From: Punica granatum
Lineage: Eukaryota > Streptophyta > Magnoliopsida > Myrtales > Lythraceae
Direction: 5' to 3'
Length of the DNA stretch: 64,000 nt
NCBI RefSeq assembly: GCF_007655135.1
Contig: NC_045128.1
Coordinates: 22,724,811 to 22,788,810 of the forward strand
Part shown: one piece after another, positions 35,101 through 47,479 of the stretch
Layout of the letters: every line of letters begins with the position of its first letter
How positions within the stretch are numbered: position 1 is the stretch's first letter
Program-made: the position numbers and the translations under genes
Notes under the pieces: generated by a model
What the model was told of the DNA's origin: nothing
Seen by the model: the letters and a program-made list of their open reading frames with translations, nothing else
Databases searched by the model: none

Positions 35101-38100
35101 CAGTATACCTCATAAGGCAAAAAGGGAAAATCATTAAGTTCTACCAATGATACAACAAATAGCTGATTGAAACTCTAAAATCTTAGAGCAGCCAAGCTTG
35201 GCTACATGGAGCAAAAATTTCCTTCAACTTATAACCCATCAAGTAAAGTATATTCTTTTTTTCAGCTCAGCTCTTTCCAAGTTCAGAGTTCTGATCTAAA
35301 TTGTCACATAGTGCCTAGCACTAAGGTGCAAGTTTGCAACAAGTCTTTGGACAGAAGATGGTGGTCATTTGTCCCTAGCAAAATCAAATTATGAAAAGCG
35401 TCCTATGGATTTCAAGAGCTCAGCGGAAAGCCCTCAGATATACAACAGAGATTTCTTTGATTAACAAAAACGATCAATTGTAAATAAACTAATAATACAG
35501 ATTCACAAAAATGATCAGGCATGCTTATATATTTACCTACTACCACTAACGAAGAATTTTCTCTCTCTCTTTGAGAAAGCTACAGCAGCAACAGCTCCCA
35601 TGTGACCTATTCCAACTCCAATACAGCATCTCCTGTCACAGTCCCACAACCTAACCTATAGAAAAGTGGAGTCAGTAACCTAGGCATATTGCAGAGAGTC
35701 CATTCATAGAGTAGTAGATCATACTTGTGCTTGAGAGATTGGCATATAACCGTAAACCATTGGTTTAACATGATAATTGAAGAAAAAAGTAGGAAAAAGG
35801 ATACATCCACGGAATAATATAATTGAAAGAAGCTTACACTGCTATCCTTGCTTCCTGAGACAATAAGTTTCCTTCCGGAACTTGATACGCAGGTATCTAG
35901 GCAGAGCACAATTTCCGTGTGACCAGCCAAGACATAAGAACATGACATGGAAGCAAGTTCATATACTCGTATCTGCAAATACACAAACATAACAGAAATC
36001 AAAATTTGGGAACTTGACAACATAAACCTTCACATACAGAATAGTATACTACTATATAAAATCTAAATGACCAAAATACTGAGACTGATATGATATTTCC
36101 CTGAAGCTGTCTTTGAAACATGAGCAATGGCTTCACATAATTCAGATTGAACGTTATAACATGCATCTTGCAATTAAAATAAATGTTGCTCATTTCAGAT
36201 TGTTAATGCCAGTAAAGCAATAAAACAGAATCAATAGACAATCTCATGTTTCATTTGAGGGACACCTCATTACACTTAAAAAACAATATAATGACAGCAA
36301 AGCACTAGATGAGAGTCAATAGACAAACTCCTTTTCATCTTAGTGACGCCTCTTTTACGCCTAGAAACAACACCTACCCACACATCCCACTATCCCCAGC
36401 CCACGCACTGCCAAAATATGTCCCACAACCAAGACAATATAGCATTACTTTTACTTTTTATTGAGTATAGAAGACCAGAATACACTACCTGTTCAAGATT
36501 TGTTGCAACAGCAAGAAATTGCTCCTCCTCTCCAAGAAACTTCATATCAACTATTTCTTCGTTGTTCCCTACAAGTCTTCTTTGTAAGGTTAATTGGAGT
36601 CCTTCAGGAAGACTCTCAGGGTAATAGAATAAAAACTGTTGATCAGCAGTAACACAGAGTAGCCCTTGATTCAAGGGTAACATAACAGCAGCCGTGAAAC
36701 CGCTCCTTGAGTCATCCACATCTGAGCTTACAGTAACGTCAGAGGATGCTTGCTTAAACAAGCAAACCGAACTGCCAAATTAATAAAGCAAAATAAAAAA
36801 AATTCAGGAAATTCTCAGGTATTTCCTAGTATAATTGCAACAAAATAGTGTTAGGAAAGAAACTATCAATCTTTACCCTTCAGATTCCCATATCCGTATA
36901 ATGCCACGCTCACCAACGGTAAGAAAATAAATTAGTGAAGATCCGCCTTTTTTCTTCCGATTTAGCTGATCATCCAAATTGAACAATGAAGCCAAAGGAT
37001 TTGCAGGAGATATTATACACACGGCTTCAAGCACCTCATATGTCGGGATAGTCTTCTTACAGGTAAAGTCGAGTAAATCCCACAAAGATACAACCTGCAA
37101 TAGTTTCATGCATGAATGACCAGATAGCATTTCCATATAGCTTTTAAGTACCCAAGAACATCTAAAAAGAATGAAGAGGCATGGCGTTGGATAAATCATG
37201 AAGGCAGATACTAGTAGAAACAAAGTAAAGCATGCCTGCCTTATCTCTTCCTGCAGCAAGCAATGTCCAACCATCATCGGATAATGCCACAGAGGTCACT
37301 GTTGAGTTGTGTGCTCTCAAAGTTGACACGCGCTTCTTTGCCAGGATATCCCAAACTCGTACTGTCCCATCATCACTCCCAGAAAATAGCTTTTCGTAGA
37401 GAAGAAAGGAAAAGCATGGAGCAAAATCAATGAATATAAAGAATATACAATTGGTAACTTCGTTCATGAATAAATAACCATCATATATTCAATCTTTAAA
37501 ATCCCCATAAATTTTTTGGCCCCGCAAGAGGGAGCCAACCAGCACCACCAGTTAGCTTTTGGAACTTCCTTCAATTAGCAGTCATTTAAACAGAGTCCTG
37601 CTTAGGGTCTGCGACCAGTCAAATCTTCACAATACAACTTGCAGTGTATGTGGAAAATCCATAATTTAGAAAGGCTACCGGGATCCAACTCTATGGAGGA
37701 ACGAGTTATCCATCTTAAGCGAGGGTTCTACTTTATGTGATTCAAGTTCTTTTGCGTCCTGACTAAAGGAAAAGTTCCATAAAAGGATCGAAGAGGTTCA
37801 CAAAGTGCAACCTCCTTGCAAACTGAACTACCACAGCATATCACGCAAGTAAAAACATTTCGGGTTTTTTGCCTTGACCGACACAATGAGTCTATTCTTA
37901 TGAGTAACTCTAGCAGTGGGAGACTATCCAAGCCCCGAGCATTTGAAATGCACGAACAGAGGAAGACCATACAAAAAGAGAGTGAGGGAGAGAGAGAGAA
38001 CAATAACTCACAAGGGACTTATTTGGGTCAGGATGGAACAGAATAGTGGTGACAACGCCTTCGTGACCCTTGAAGTAGTGGGTGCAGAAGCCACCATCCA

Positions 38101-38598
38101 CATCCCAGACAAGCACCTTCCTATCGGCTCCGCCTGTCGCCAGCAACCCTCCCGAGACATGGCAACCCATGCTCATCACAGGACCGTCATGACCCTGCAA
38201 GCAAATAGCATAGGACACCACTATCTATCAAGCCCCAGTTTCGTACGAACACCCTGCTGAGAGAGAAGCGGCCACTCCAAAGATTCATGTTTCATTACCT
38301 TCCAGGAACGAAGGCACTTCAAGGTGGACAATTCCCAGACTTTAATCTGTCGGCTGTGGCCGGCGGAGAAGAGGAGCTTATCGTCGGGGCTGAGACACAG
38401 GGCGGTGACGGTGTCAGACTCGCAGTCAATGGTGGACCTGATGGATGCGTTGGAGGAGTCGACGATCTTTATGGAGTCAGAGCAGGTGCAAGCGATGAAG
38501 GAGCCGTCGGAGGAGACAGCGAATGGTCCGCCGGAGTAGAACTGCTGCAGGGCCTGGGAGCACCGGTAGTTCTTCTTGAACGGAAGGGGCGCCGCCAT
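32103..38598 (-). CDS. TOZ: TORMOZ EMBRYO DEFECTIVE, U3 snoRNP WD40 protein (UTP13/TBL3 homologue)
   Basis: Fourteen exons join in frame to 891 residues: 38598-38299, 38194-38012, 37389-37240, 37094-36877, 36771-36489, 35972-35838, 35655-35537, 34902-34746, 34586-34340, 34256-34180, 33955-33836, 33264-33134, 33038-32864 and 32483-32103. UTP13 is a UTP-B subunit of the nucleolar small-subunit processome that processes 18S pre-rRNA; Arabidopsis toz mutants misplace embryo division planes. WD repeats fill residues about 55-650 (e.g. GADRKVLVWDVDG, SGSDDGTVRVWDI, ASGDKTVKIWSIPDGSCLRT, GGSDAIVNLWYDS), fitting two beta-propellers. Residues about 664-800 are the Utp13 C-terminal domain (LLFEVFKIFPPSEIIK, GLIPYSQRHFSRIDRL). 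The tail is Lys-rich. Intron 3 appears to use a GC donor (AAG/GCAGGC). The start is the first ATG, followed by AAPLPFKKNYRCS as in homologues. Confidence 0.94.
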
Positions 38599-39002
38599 CA
38601 CCGATAGTTCTTGTTGTGGAGAAGACGAAAGCAGAGGCTGAGACACCTCTATATAGCTGTTACGAGTTAATTGGGATCGGGAAGGAACACAAGCTTGAGC
38701 GGGGAAGCTTGAGGGTTGGGGCGACAGAGCTCGGCCGGCGGAAGAGGGGTACGGTGGAACGGCACCGGTAGTGGTATTCGGGGTTTTAGGGTTTTAGGTT
38801 CGTTTGGTTTTTTTCAGAACTCAAAAAGTTTTTTCTGCCCCTCCTACGATTTGATTTTGGACCATCAACTCCATTTTTTTTAACTAAAAATATTTGTTCA
38901 AGGGATTTTTTAATTTTTTTATATTTCTTTAATTTTAGAAATAATGAGAATATACTTTCAAAAATTTACAAAACTAGGAAGGAAAAAAGGCCTTTTTTTT
39001 TT

Positions 39003-39122
39003 GGATAATTGCGTCATGTAACCTAACGTTTGAAGAAATTCTTAGTTCTAACCTAACGTTAATTTTGTAATAAATGTCGAGATAGATGTGAATTTAACGT
39101 GTCACGTGTGCAATTTCGTCAA
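39003..39122. mobile_element. Truncated copy of a MULE-like MITE left end
   Basis: Sequence from ggataattgcgtcatgtaac to gtgcaatttcgtcaa matches the left part of the element at 39427. It is cut off where unit B of the duplication starts, so it was copied by the duplication and not inserted separately. Confidence 0.65.
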
Positions 39123-39469
39123 AGCGGGGAAGCTTGAGGGTTGGGGCGACAGAGCTCGGCCGGCGGAAGAGGGGGACGGTGGAACGGCACCGGTAGTGGT
39201 ATTCGGGGTTTTAGGGTTTTAGGTTCATTTGGTTTTTTTCAAAACTCAAAAGTTTTTTTTGCCCCTCCTACGATTTGATTTTGGACAATCAACTCCATTT
39301 TTTTTTAAACTAAAAATATTTGTTCAAGGGATTTTTTAATTTTTTTTATATTTCTTTAATTTTAGAAATAATGAGAATATACTTCCAAAAATTTACAAAA
39401 ATAGGAAGGAAAAAAGCCCATTTTTTGGATAATTGCACAATGTAGTCTAACGTTTGAAGGAATTCTTAG

Positions 39470-40024
39470 CAGTGTTATCAGAACTGGACCGGATGATGAA
39501 CCAGAAGGGGTACGGGTTCATGGGTTTATGGGTTCAACCGGGGGTTCGATGGGTCGGACCGCATGTTTATTTAAAATAAAATAAATATTCATATTATTAA
39601 AAAAATTATGATAATTAAGATAAAAGTATGATGATTTTAAAGAAATATAACAATAGTATAAGAAAGTATCTATATTTAATATTTCTTACTTCAAAACAAA
39701 TATTTTATTTTAATAAGTACTTAAAAGTAGAGTTAAAAGAACAAAAAAGTGGTGGTGGCTTAGTTGGTAGTATGCTAGTATGAGAAGCAAGAGGTCATAA
39801 GTTCAAATCTTTACACAACCAACCAATTTTTACATTAAATAGGAAACCCATAAAACCCATAGAATCGGCCGGTTCAATGGAATTTTGCTCAAAACCGGCC
39901 GGTTCAATGGGTCCGATGGTTCAAAGCTGCGATTTCGATTTTCAGGCCAATCGGATCGGACATGGTGCCGGGTCCAGGACCGACCAGTCGAACCGGCCGG
40001 GCCGGTCCGGTTCTGATAACAATG
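39470..40024. mobile_element. Non-autonomous hAT-type element with tRNA-like module
   Basis: The 555-bp element has termini cagtgttatcagaactggac and, on the other strand, cattgttatcagaaccggac. It is flanked by a perfect 8-bp duplication ATTCTTAG (39462-39469 and 40025-40032), the size made by hAT transposases. The arms are rich in aaccggccgg-type sequence. The AT-rich middle holds a pol III promoter-like segment. No transposase is encoded. Confidence 0.83.
39754..39835 (+). other. tRNA-like pol III module inside the hAT-type element
   Basis: TGGCTTAGTTGG (39756-39767) fits the tRNA A box and AGTTCAAATCT (39800-39810) fits the B box, at normal spacing. The module resembles the head of a tRNA-derived SINE. 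A convincing cloverleaf was not drawn, so it is not called as a tRNA gene. Confidence 0.5.
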
Positions 40025-40244
40025 ATTCTTAGTTCTAGCCTAAAGTTAATTTTGTAACAAGTGTCGGGATAAATGTGAATTTAACGTGCCACGTGTGCAA
40101 TTCCGTCAATTTTGAACGGAAAATTAGCGTCAGGATAGATGTGAAACCCAACACATCAACGTTGGGATATCTTAGGCAAAAAATCAAATTTGGACTAGAA
40201 CTAAGAATTCTTTCAAATGTTAGGGTATATGGTGCAATTAACCC

Positions 40245-41022
40245 TTTTTTTATCCTCAACTTTTGACACTTTTATCATTTTGATCCTTAATCTGTTCTCT
40301 CTTTTTTTTTGACCATTTTAGTTCAAACCTTTTTTTTGTCACTTTAGTCCAGCCGTCCAATTTTCTATAAAAAAAATTCATTTTCCATCTAAAAAATTCA
40401 TTTTTTAAAATAACATAACTTTCAAAATTTTAAAAATTACAAAAAAAAATTAAAAAAAGGAAGGGGAAATCGGCACAGTGAAAAGGGAGGAGGTGGTGGG
40501 GTGCCTTGCCAACGGCCACTTGGTCAATCGAAGTAACCGGCAACCTCCCTGTTGAATAGTGACCTTAATGAGACTAGCTAGCATGGCCCCAAATGCTGGA
40601 ACTTGACAGAATTAAAAAAAAAAATTGAGGTTGAGAGGGAAGGGGGACGACGGGAGCCTCCCCGGCAGTTGCCACGCTCAATCGGGGTCGACGGCAACCG
40701 AGGCAGTGGCCTTACTAGCAACCACCACCCTTCCAATCATGGTCGTTGGCGACCTTAGTAGTCGTCATTAATCCCGCTTAGGGTATTGTTAGCCGTCGAT
40801 CAGGCTCCCACTGTCCCACTCATCCCTCCATCTCTTCCTTCGACCCATTTTTTTCATTTTTAAATATTTTTTAAAATAGATTTTTGGACAGAAAATGAAT
40901 TTTTTTGACGAAAATTGGATGGGCGAATTAAAGTGGCAAAAAGAAAACGAAAGGTTGGCTGAGAATGAGAAAAAAAAAGTTCAAAATCAAAATGATAAAG
41001 GGTCAAAAGTTGAGGATTAAAG
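40245..41022. mobile_element. Long-inverted-repeat element, probably MULE-like
   Basis: About 200 bp at the left (atcctcaacttttgacactt, ccgtccaattttctataaaa) is mirrored at the right (tggatgggcgaattaaagtg, gggtcaaaagttgaggatta). The interior is GC-rich with no recognisable protein. The right boundary is approximate and no target duplication was identified. Confidence 0.55.
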
Positions 41023-42640
41023 TGTCATTTTTTCCAAATAAATAAAACTATTTGAAAAGGAGAGGACTGAACATACCAATGAGATCTCAGTGATTTCCCT
41101 TTTTCTCTTCAAAGAGGGGTGGAAGGGGCATGGGTAGCTAAGAGGAGGAGAAGAACGTGGGCAACTTAGGACTCGCATGCTTTGCAATTCAGCAACATCA
41201 GCAGCTCCCGAGCCCACCACATGACCATCATATACTCTCTCCATTTGCTAACCATTATTCCTTTGAGCCGCTATTGATCACATGCTTTTGCAATTCATAT
41301 TCAAATTTTGTTATTCTTCTAATCAATCGAGTGATTCAACACTTATCCAAAATAAAAAGATCGAGTCATCGGTTAGATCCAAATAGCCCAAGTTAGAGAT
41401 AAATCTCATGAGAAAGGTCGTACAATACCAAACCATCCCCACCCCTACCCCTACCCCAATCCTGCCCTTGGGGAGTGAGCATCAGTACTTTGATATTTAT
41501 CAGTACTTTCCCTTTTTTGGACCTTTAAACAAATCCTCGCCAATGAAGGAAATAGTTTTTTTTTAATGGATTTTGAGGAAATCAGAAGGGAAAAGAGTTC
41601 TATTAGTGTAAGTCAGTTCCGTATTAGTGTTGGCGCTATGCTCTTTCCTTCTCGGATTGATATTTATTATAGAGGGAAGTCTTTCATTTCCCTGTTAGGG
41701 TGGGGCCTTGTACAAATTTTTAAATGATCATTTATGAAAATAATATGACGAAGAAGAACCAATAAAATTCTTTGCATTGGCAAACAATTATGGCATTGCC
41801 CATGAGATTAACACCTAATATACGAGTTTATTACATTCTAAATGGTTTTTCCTCATATCACATGACGAGATACGATCACCAAAGAATTTATCGTGCATTT
41901 ATAATTGTCTTCTAGGCTTTGACCAGTGTTACGGGATAAATTGGCCAAGTGAGGAAAGAGGGCTTACAGACTTGCCTAGAGTACTTTGGGGAAATATTGG
42001 TTTTCTTTAGCGTGGGCGTGGATTTTAGATCTCCGTCACCGACTTTGAGGTGTTCTGTTAGTACACGTGGCATGGGGTCCAATTGGGGATTAAAGTCGCC
42101 ATTACATCGTTTATTTGGCCGGTGAGTCACCTAAGTCACTTACGGGATTGTAATACTGACCGCCTAAGAATTTTAAGTTTGACTTGGTCTTTCTAACCAG
42201 AGAAATGAGTCCATAGGCTTTGTTACGAGATTAGAGGCTCGCAAGCCAATAACTTGCCCTTTCGGTACCCTCTTGGGCTCCTAATAGTTTTAACATTTTT
42301 TATTCGTTAAAGTCGAGTTATTTAATCATAGAGCCGGTCTACATTCGCGAATGTACAATGAAATTAAAGAATGAATTACAGACTCTGCGCGATACACGTA
42401 CATATATAATTATATAGTCCGACTCAAAAAATGGGCCACACATTCGGGGCAAGAAAGAATGAAAAGGGCCATACTTTCAAGCTGATCATACATGGGTCAT
42501 ACGTTTATGCCAACATTCACATAACAGGCCGAATGGGCCTAGAAATGGGCCTAGGGCTCCAATCCTAGAAAAATTCTAAGTTAATTTCCTAAGTCTACGT
42601 ATTTTATTCACGGTTTTCCAATTTTATTCACACGGTCATG
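41023..42640. other. Noncoding region, partly repeat-derived
   Basis: No gene is recognised. From about 41929 (tgttacgggataaattggcc) the sequence has the look of a Ty3-type LTR and runs into the repeat that follows, but a partner LTR was not found in the window. Confidence 0.35.
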
Positions 42641-43925
42641 TTTTCGTAAATTAGCCAATTAATCCCCAAATTTCTAAAGAAAGTGTTCATAATCCCTTAA
42701 GGTCAATTTGACCTTCGATTTGAATCCTAAGACTCAATTAGTAGGTTGATTACCCTTAATCCCCGTTGCACATGTCAATGTACGTGATTATTCATTTTTA
42801 CTCAACAAACCGAATTATTAATCCGATTAAACTAGGTCACGACGACCTTCCTAAGAGTATGAAACATCCTAATTGTATCTAACTACCCCTAGACCCGTGT
42901 AATTAAGCTAAATTTACATAATTATTACAAATTAACATGCAATTTTCACAGTTTGACCAACTTTGACATAATTATACACAGACAAGTTCGGCTGACACTC
43001 AGCAAAGGTAGTTATCCACATTAATCAAGCCTAAAGACACTCGATTAGGCTCAATTGGATTCTAATTCCTAAGGCTGAAACACTAATTAAGTCAAATTTC
43101 ACATAAATTGATCTAATTACTCCTAATTAGACTCTAATTTAATAAAATCGGACTCAATTGGACCCTAATCCACTTTGCCATACACATCATTCATACATTC
43201 ATGAGCTCCATACATCTTGCTTAATTGAAAGAGATGGCCACAATTGGGCTTTATTACACATAAGGAATGAATAATCAACATAATTAACACATAATTGAGT
43301 CCAATCGACCCGTAATTCCATCAACTAAGACTCGGATCAATTCAGCAAAAACTTTCCAGTTTGCTTAAAAGGTCGATTTTGGGTTAATTAAAGCTGATTA
43401 GACCTAATTAAGCAAGGTTTCAAGCAATAGGAAGATAATTACACATGATTAGACCCAATCAAGCGATAAATCATCAAAATGATTCCAATAAATCATCAAA
43501 ATGATTCCACTAAGCCTATTTTACAAAAAAATTCAAGAATGTTGCCAAGTCCAATTTCATGCTAATTTCTCCCAATTAGGCTAACTCAAGCATAATTACG
43601 CGTAGCCAAGTTCATAATTAGTCCGATTATACACAAACTGAAGCAAATTACACCTAATTGTCCCCAAAATGGACCTAATTACTACATGACCAGAATATCA
43701 ACACAAGCAATTAAGCAAGATTAAACCCAATTAGAACCTAATTAGCACATCAATAGAGTAATTACAAGTAATTATGCACAAATTGACTCAATTAACACCA
43801 AATCAAGTCCAATTAACATGCAATTAGTTTTTTTCCGGGTACAATTACTTAGCCAAATTGAATCCTAATTAAGCAAGATATTACTCAATTAATCTTTAAT
43901 GAACTCTAATCCACCCAATTAGGAG
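42641..43925. repeat. Dispersed AT-rich repeat, copy 2
   Basis: It has the same taatt-rich composition as 640-1215. Positions 43556-43925 align with about 775-1170 in the same orientation (agcataatta-gcgtagccaagtt; gactcaattaac-ccaaatcaagtcc). This copy extends further upstream than copy 1. An internal 20-base duplication (aaatcatcaaaatgattcca) occurs at about 43470-43508. Confidence 0.55.
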
Positions 43926-45958
43926 AGTTTTATAGTAGTGGGATAGATCCGGACTGAAACTGAATTAGCTTGGTCTATTTTAACTTTATAAACTGAAAAT
44001 AAATAAATAAATAAATAAGCGTTGGGTGGTTCCCACGAGTTGGAAATCCCATCCACTCGCCCCCTCCTTCTATCCTAGAACAAGACTTCTTAGTTTTGTT
44101 AAACGAAACGATAGAGAGCAAACCTCTATGATTACTTAGAAATGCATGTACCTGACAATGATTTGTTCTGATATTTATTGAAATAATTTGAATTAATTAT
44201 GCTGCATGTGCTGCATAGAATGATTATACATATCTCCATATTATATGTGTATCATATCTCCATATTATATGTGCGTCCACGTGAAACATGGAATCAATGA
44301 AGATTGGGTTATTATACTTTAGAACTTAGAAGATTAGGTGATTAATGCTAGCTTTGACCTTCTTGATGGAGGAACTCACGGATGACCATACCTCCCAATC
44401 AGTACTTTGACATGGGCGTGCAAGAGTTTGTTTCAATAGAAATATTCATAATTTTTTAAAATGAATTTACTTTTTAAGTACAATGAAAATTTTCAATAAT
44501 AACTAAATATTTTGAATTACGAACCTAATATATTAGACTAATTTTAAATTGTTTAATGCAAGTTTGTTACTAATTTTCCTATTTAATGTGTTGGATATTT
44601 ATGTAAAACATTATTCAAATTCACTATGAGCATGAAGTGCAACAATACAAATTTGATTTTCCAAATAATTTTTTAATAATATATGATTGATAAAATTTTT
44701 ATATTTATGTGACCCTTGTTCATAGAATTAGAGTCATGTGTTAATTTTTTTTTGGAAATTCTGCGTGTAAGTAACTGGTGTTTTAATTCAACACAAGTTG
44801 AATATTGCTAAATACAAATATATAAAGAAGATATCACATTTAGATATATTGATTTTATTTTGCACATTTTTTGAAATATTGCAGTCAAAATCCTTATTTT
44901 CACATGATAAATTTTATATTTTAATTTGCTCTAGCAAATTTATATAATCAGTGTTCTTATGATAATTTATTCATATGGTTACCTAATTATTTTCAAATAC
45001 AAAATATTCTTTTTTCATTTTAATATTTGTTTATTAAATTATTTATTTTTTAAAAAATTAAGTATGATCGTTGCATTTGTTGAAAGCATTTATTATAAAA
45101 GATAGTCATTTTTACATATGTGATCTAGATTAATTTCGACAATAAATAAAATTTCGAATAATAACACTATTATGTGTTTAGGCACATGGAGAAGAGACTC
45201 CGATTTCGCTGTCAGAGACTACGGCACCTATCAGGATGAGGCCATTCAGTGGAAAACCAGCACCGAACGGTGTCACTCTGGAGCCGTTCGGCTCCGCTTT
45301 AGCCTTTGTACTCAAAGCAAGCCCGACCCTAACATTCTTTCCATGTTTAGCACACGGCTCCTGGTTTGCTATGCGATTTTTAGCGAAATTTTTAGGAAGA
45401 TAAGTCTCACGGGGGGTCGTCCATGTCAACGAATAAACACAAGATGACCTGGAAGTCGAGGTGTCAGACTGGATTTGGGATTTGCACGATTGAATTTACG
45501 GGACTCTAGGGGACTCGTCCGGATGAGTTAGGACACCCGTAATATATCAAACCAAAGAGCTCCTCGATAATGGCTTGGGCTCGATCCGATTTGATATAAT
45601 GTAGTTCGATATAATTTAGTTCTGAGAAATAGGTATATGAGTCTGGTCATTTATAGACATTTGACTTAAGCTCGGTTGCTCGTCCAACTCATCCGATAGG
45701 CTTGATTCGTCCTTCTTGAAAATAGTCTGATCTCGAGACATCAACTTCCAAATCCAACAAAATGATTAAGGGCATCACTCATTTATATGCTCATATCATC
45801 GGAAAACTCGTAACACCGGTGGTCGACCGACTTTATTGAGGCCTATCGAAAATCAAGTGTGAATAAAACTGCAGTCCTTAGTGCCTCACTTCAGAAACTT
45901 TTAGGTAGCTTCTTAGCATGTGACAACAGATATATGATATGCTCCTTGATCGTTTAGT
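43926..45958. other. AT-rich spacer with a repeat-like GC island
   Basis: There is an aaat tetranucleotide run at about 43998-44018. The stretch 45170-45430 is open on both strands, but neither protein resembles a family I know; its composition is that of retroelement untranslated sequence. Nothing else is recognised. Confidence 0.35.
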
Positions 45959-47479
45959 TCATTCTCTTTGTGACTTCGTTATGTTTAGGAGTTTAGGAAC
46001 TGCCTTTCGAAGCTTAATGCTAGTAGCTACATTATTCTTCAAATGTCCCCATGTATTCACTTCTGCATGGACACATTTGAGCTTCCTGTCAGTTTCTCTC
46101 TCCACTTTGGCATGAAATTTCTCAAATTCTGTCAATACATGATCTTTGTGCACCAAAAGGAAAACCTAAACACCAAGAGACATATCCCTAAAACGGCAGT
46201 TCCTAAACTCGTAAGACGAGACATTTGAGAATGGTCATCAACAAAAATAACAAAGTAACTAGCACCACCAAGAGACATATCTCTAAAAACAGACATTGGA
46301 ATGCTCCAAGTCAAGAATATCACGACTTCTAGTTGAAGAAAAAGAGTTGATTTGACTTCACTCGACTTACCAACCAAACAATCAATACATAAATCTATAA
46401 AAATAACTCTTATGCTTAGAAGTAGTTGTTGCCCGGCTAATATTAAGAGTCCTTTTTCACTCGTAAGGCCAAGCCGCTTGAGCCACGACTCTGAAGGAGG
46501 TGTTGCTTTAGCCATGTTTATCTTCCCCATACATTGTTGAGCTTCAGTTCTATGGAGTGCGATATCTTTTCTCCCTCTTACCAGAAGAAGTGAGCCTCTC
46601 TTGAGTTTCCACTCTCCTCCTTTGAGGGTTACTATCATAACCTTCATCAACTAATTTTCCAATAGAAATTAAATTAAATTCAAGTGGATAACCGGCACAT
46701 GTTGCAGCCCGTGCTATTCTGCAACTGAACATCCCCCGTGCCAATAATTTCAGATTCTGACTTATCTCCCTTTTATATCGACTTGAAATCAGACATCGGA
46801 TATGTAAAAAATACGTCTCTGCAAGGGTAACAAGGAAGGAGGATGCAGCATCTAGAATCCATGTAGAGCTTGACTGACAACATAGATACAGTCTTCTTGA
46901 ATTAGAAGGCATACCTGATCATTGGATGCATCACGTTAATGTTGTTCCTATCATTGCTCTTGCTTTCTTTGCCTGAATCCTTAGACCTTTCTTGTGTGAT
47001 TTATTAAAGTTTGAATTGCCCGCACGCTTTCTTGAAACCTTGCTTGCCACAAATATTGCCCGTAAGATTATGTTGGGTATTTGATTTTCCTCGATACTTG
47101 GATCAGCCATGACTGTATGAGTTTGTCAACTCGTTTCTCCAGCGATCTTCGATAATGAGGGCCTCTGGTTCAATATAAAGGCCTTGCATTTGTCTCCTGG
47201 TCTCCTGATTGATAGACTGTCTTTGATGATCTCTATGGATAGCTTATTCGGAGCTGAATCATTGAGGGACACGACAAGCGTCCCCCAATCGTCAAGCAAA
47301 GAGTTGAATAAGAGCAATGCTTGGATCTCATCATCGAACATGACCTTTACATTTGTTAATTGATTGATGAACTCCTGGAAGCTACCAAGATGCTCTGCTA
47401 CGTAATAACCATTTGCTTGCTTTTCCTTCCATTTGTTGGGCCCAATGAGCAAGGACATCACAACATTATCCAAATACAA
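45959..47479 (-). pseudogene. Ty1/copia gag-pol remnant
   Basis: From 47479 downward: a gag segment (MFDDEIQALLLFNSLLDDW, typical of copia gag), a decayed Cys-containing stretch near 47040, and a protease-like segment (47-46.6 kb: SSTWILDAASSFLV). Integrase-related sequence follows (GGASYFVIFVDDHS; FEKFHAKVERETDRKLKCV, the block before the second catalytic Asp). Stops and frameshifts are frequent and neither RT nor LTRs are recognisable. Confidence 0.75.

Larger units (their letters stand above)
38698..40109. repeat. Tandem direct duplication of the TOZ 5' flank
   Basis: Unit A (38698-39122) and unit B (39123-40109) both begin agcggggaagcttgagggtt. They stay nearly identical through ggcaccggtagtggtattcg, the poly-T tracts and cacgtgtgcaatt. 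Unit B is longer only because a 555-bp element plus its 8-bp duplication is inserted at 39470; without it unit B is 424 bp against 425 bp for unit A. The duplicated segment starts about 100 bp upstream of the TOZ start codon and so may include its promoter. Confidence 0.9.
39427..40244. mobile_element. MULE-like MITE, interrupted by a hAT-type element
   Basis: The ends form an inverted repeat: ggataattgcacaatgtag...aattcttagttct on the left and, read on the other strand from 40244, gggttaattgcaccatatac...aattcttagttct. It is flanked by T-rich sequence on both sides, so an exact 9-bp duplication is plausible but uninformative. The gggtta-type terminus resembles the MULE-like elements at 23371, 53393 and 62356. 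Confidence 0.6.

Noticed and set aside
38287..38607. 106-codon plus-strand ORF over TOZ exon 1
   Set aside because: Gly/Val-rich shadow of the GC-rich first exon of TOZ, which is on the minus strand.
39756..39810. Functional tRNA gene
   Set aside because: A and B boxes are present, but I could not draw a cloverleaf with paired acceptor stem, and the segment lies inside a transposable element.
45172..45447. ORFs of 83-91 codons on both strands
   Set aside because: Open on both strands in a GC-rich patch, without a recognisable domain or gene structure. More likely repeat-derived noncoding sequence.
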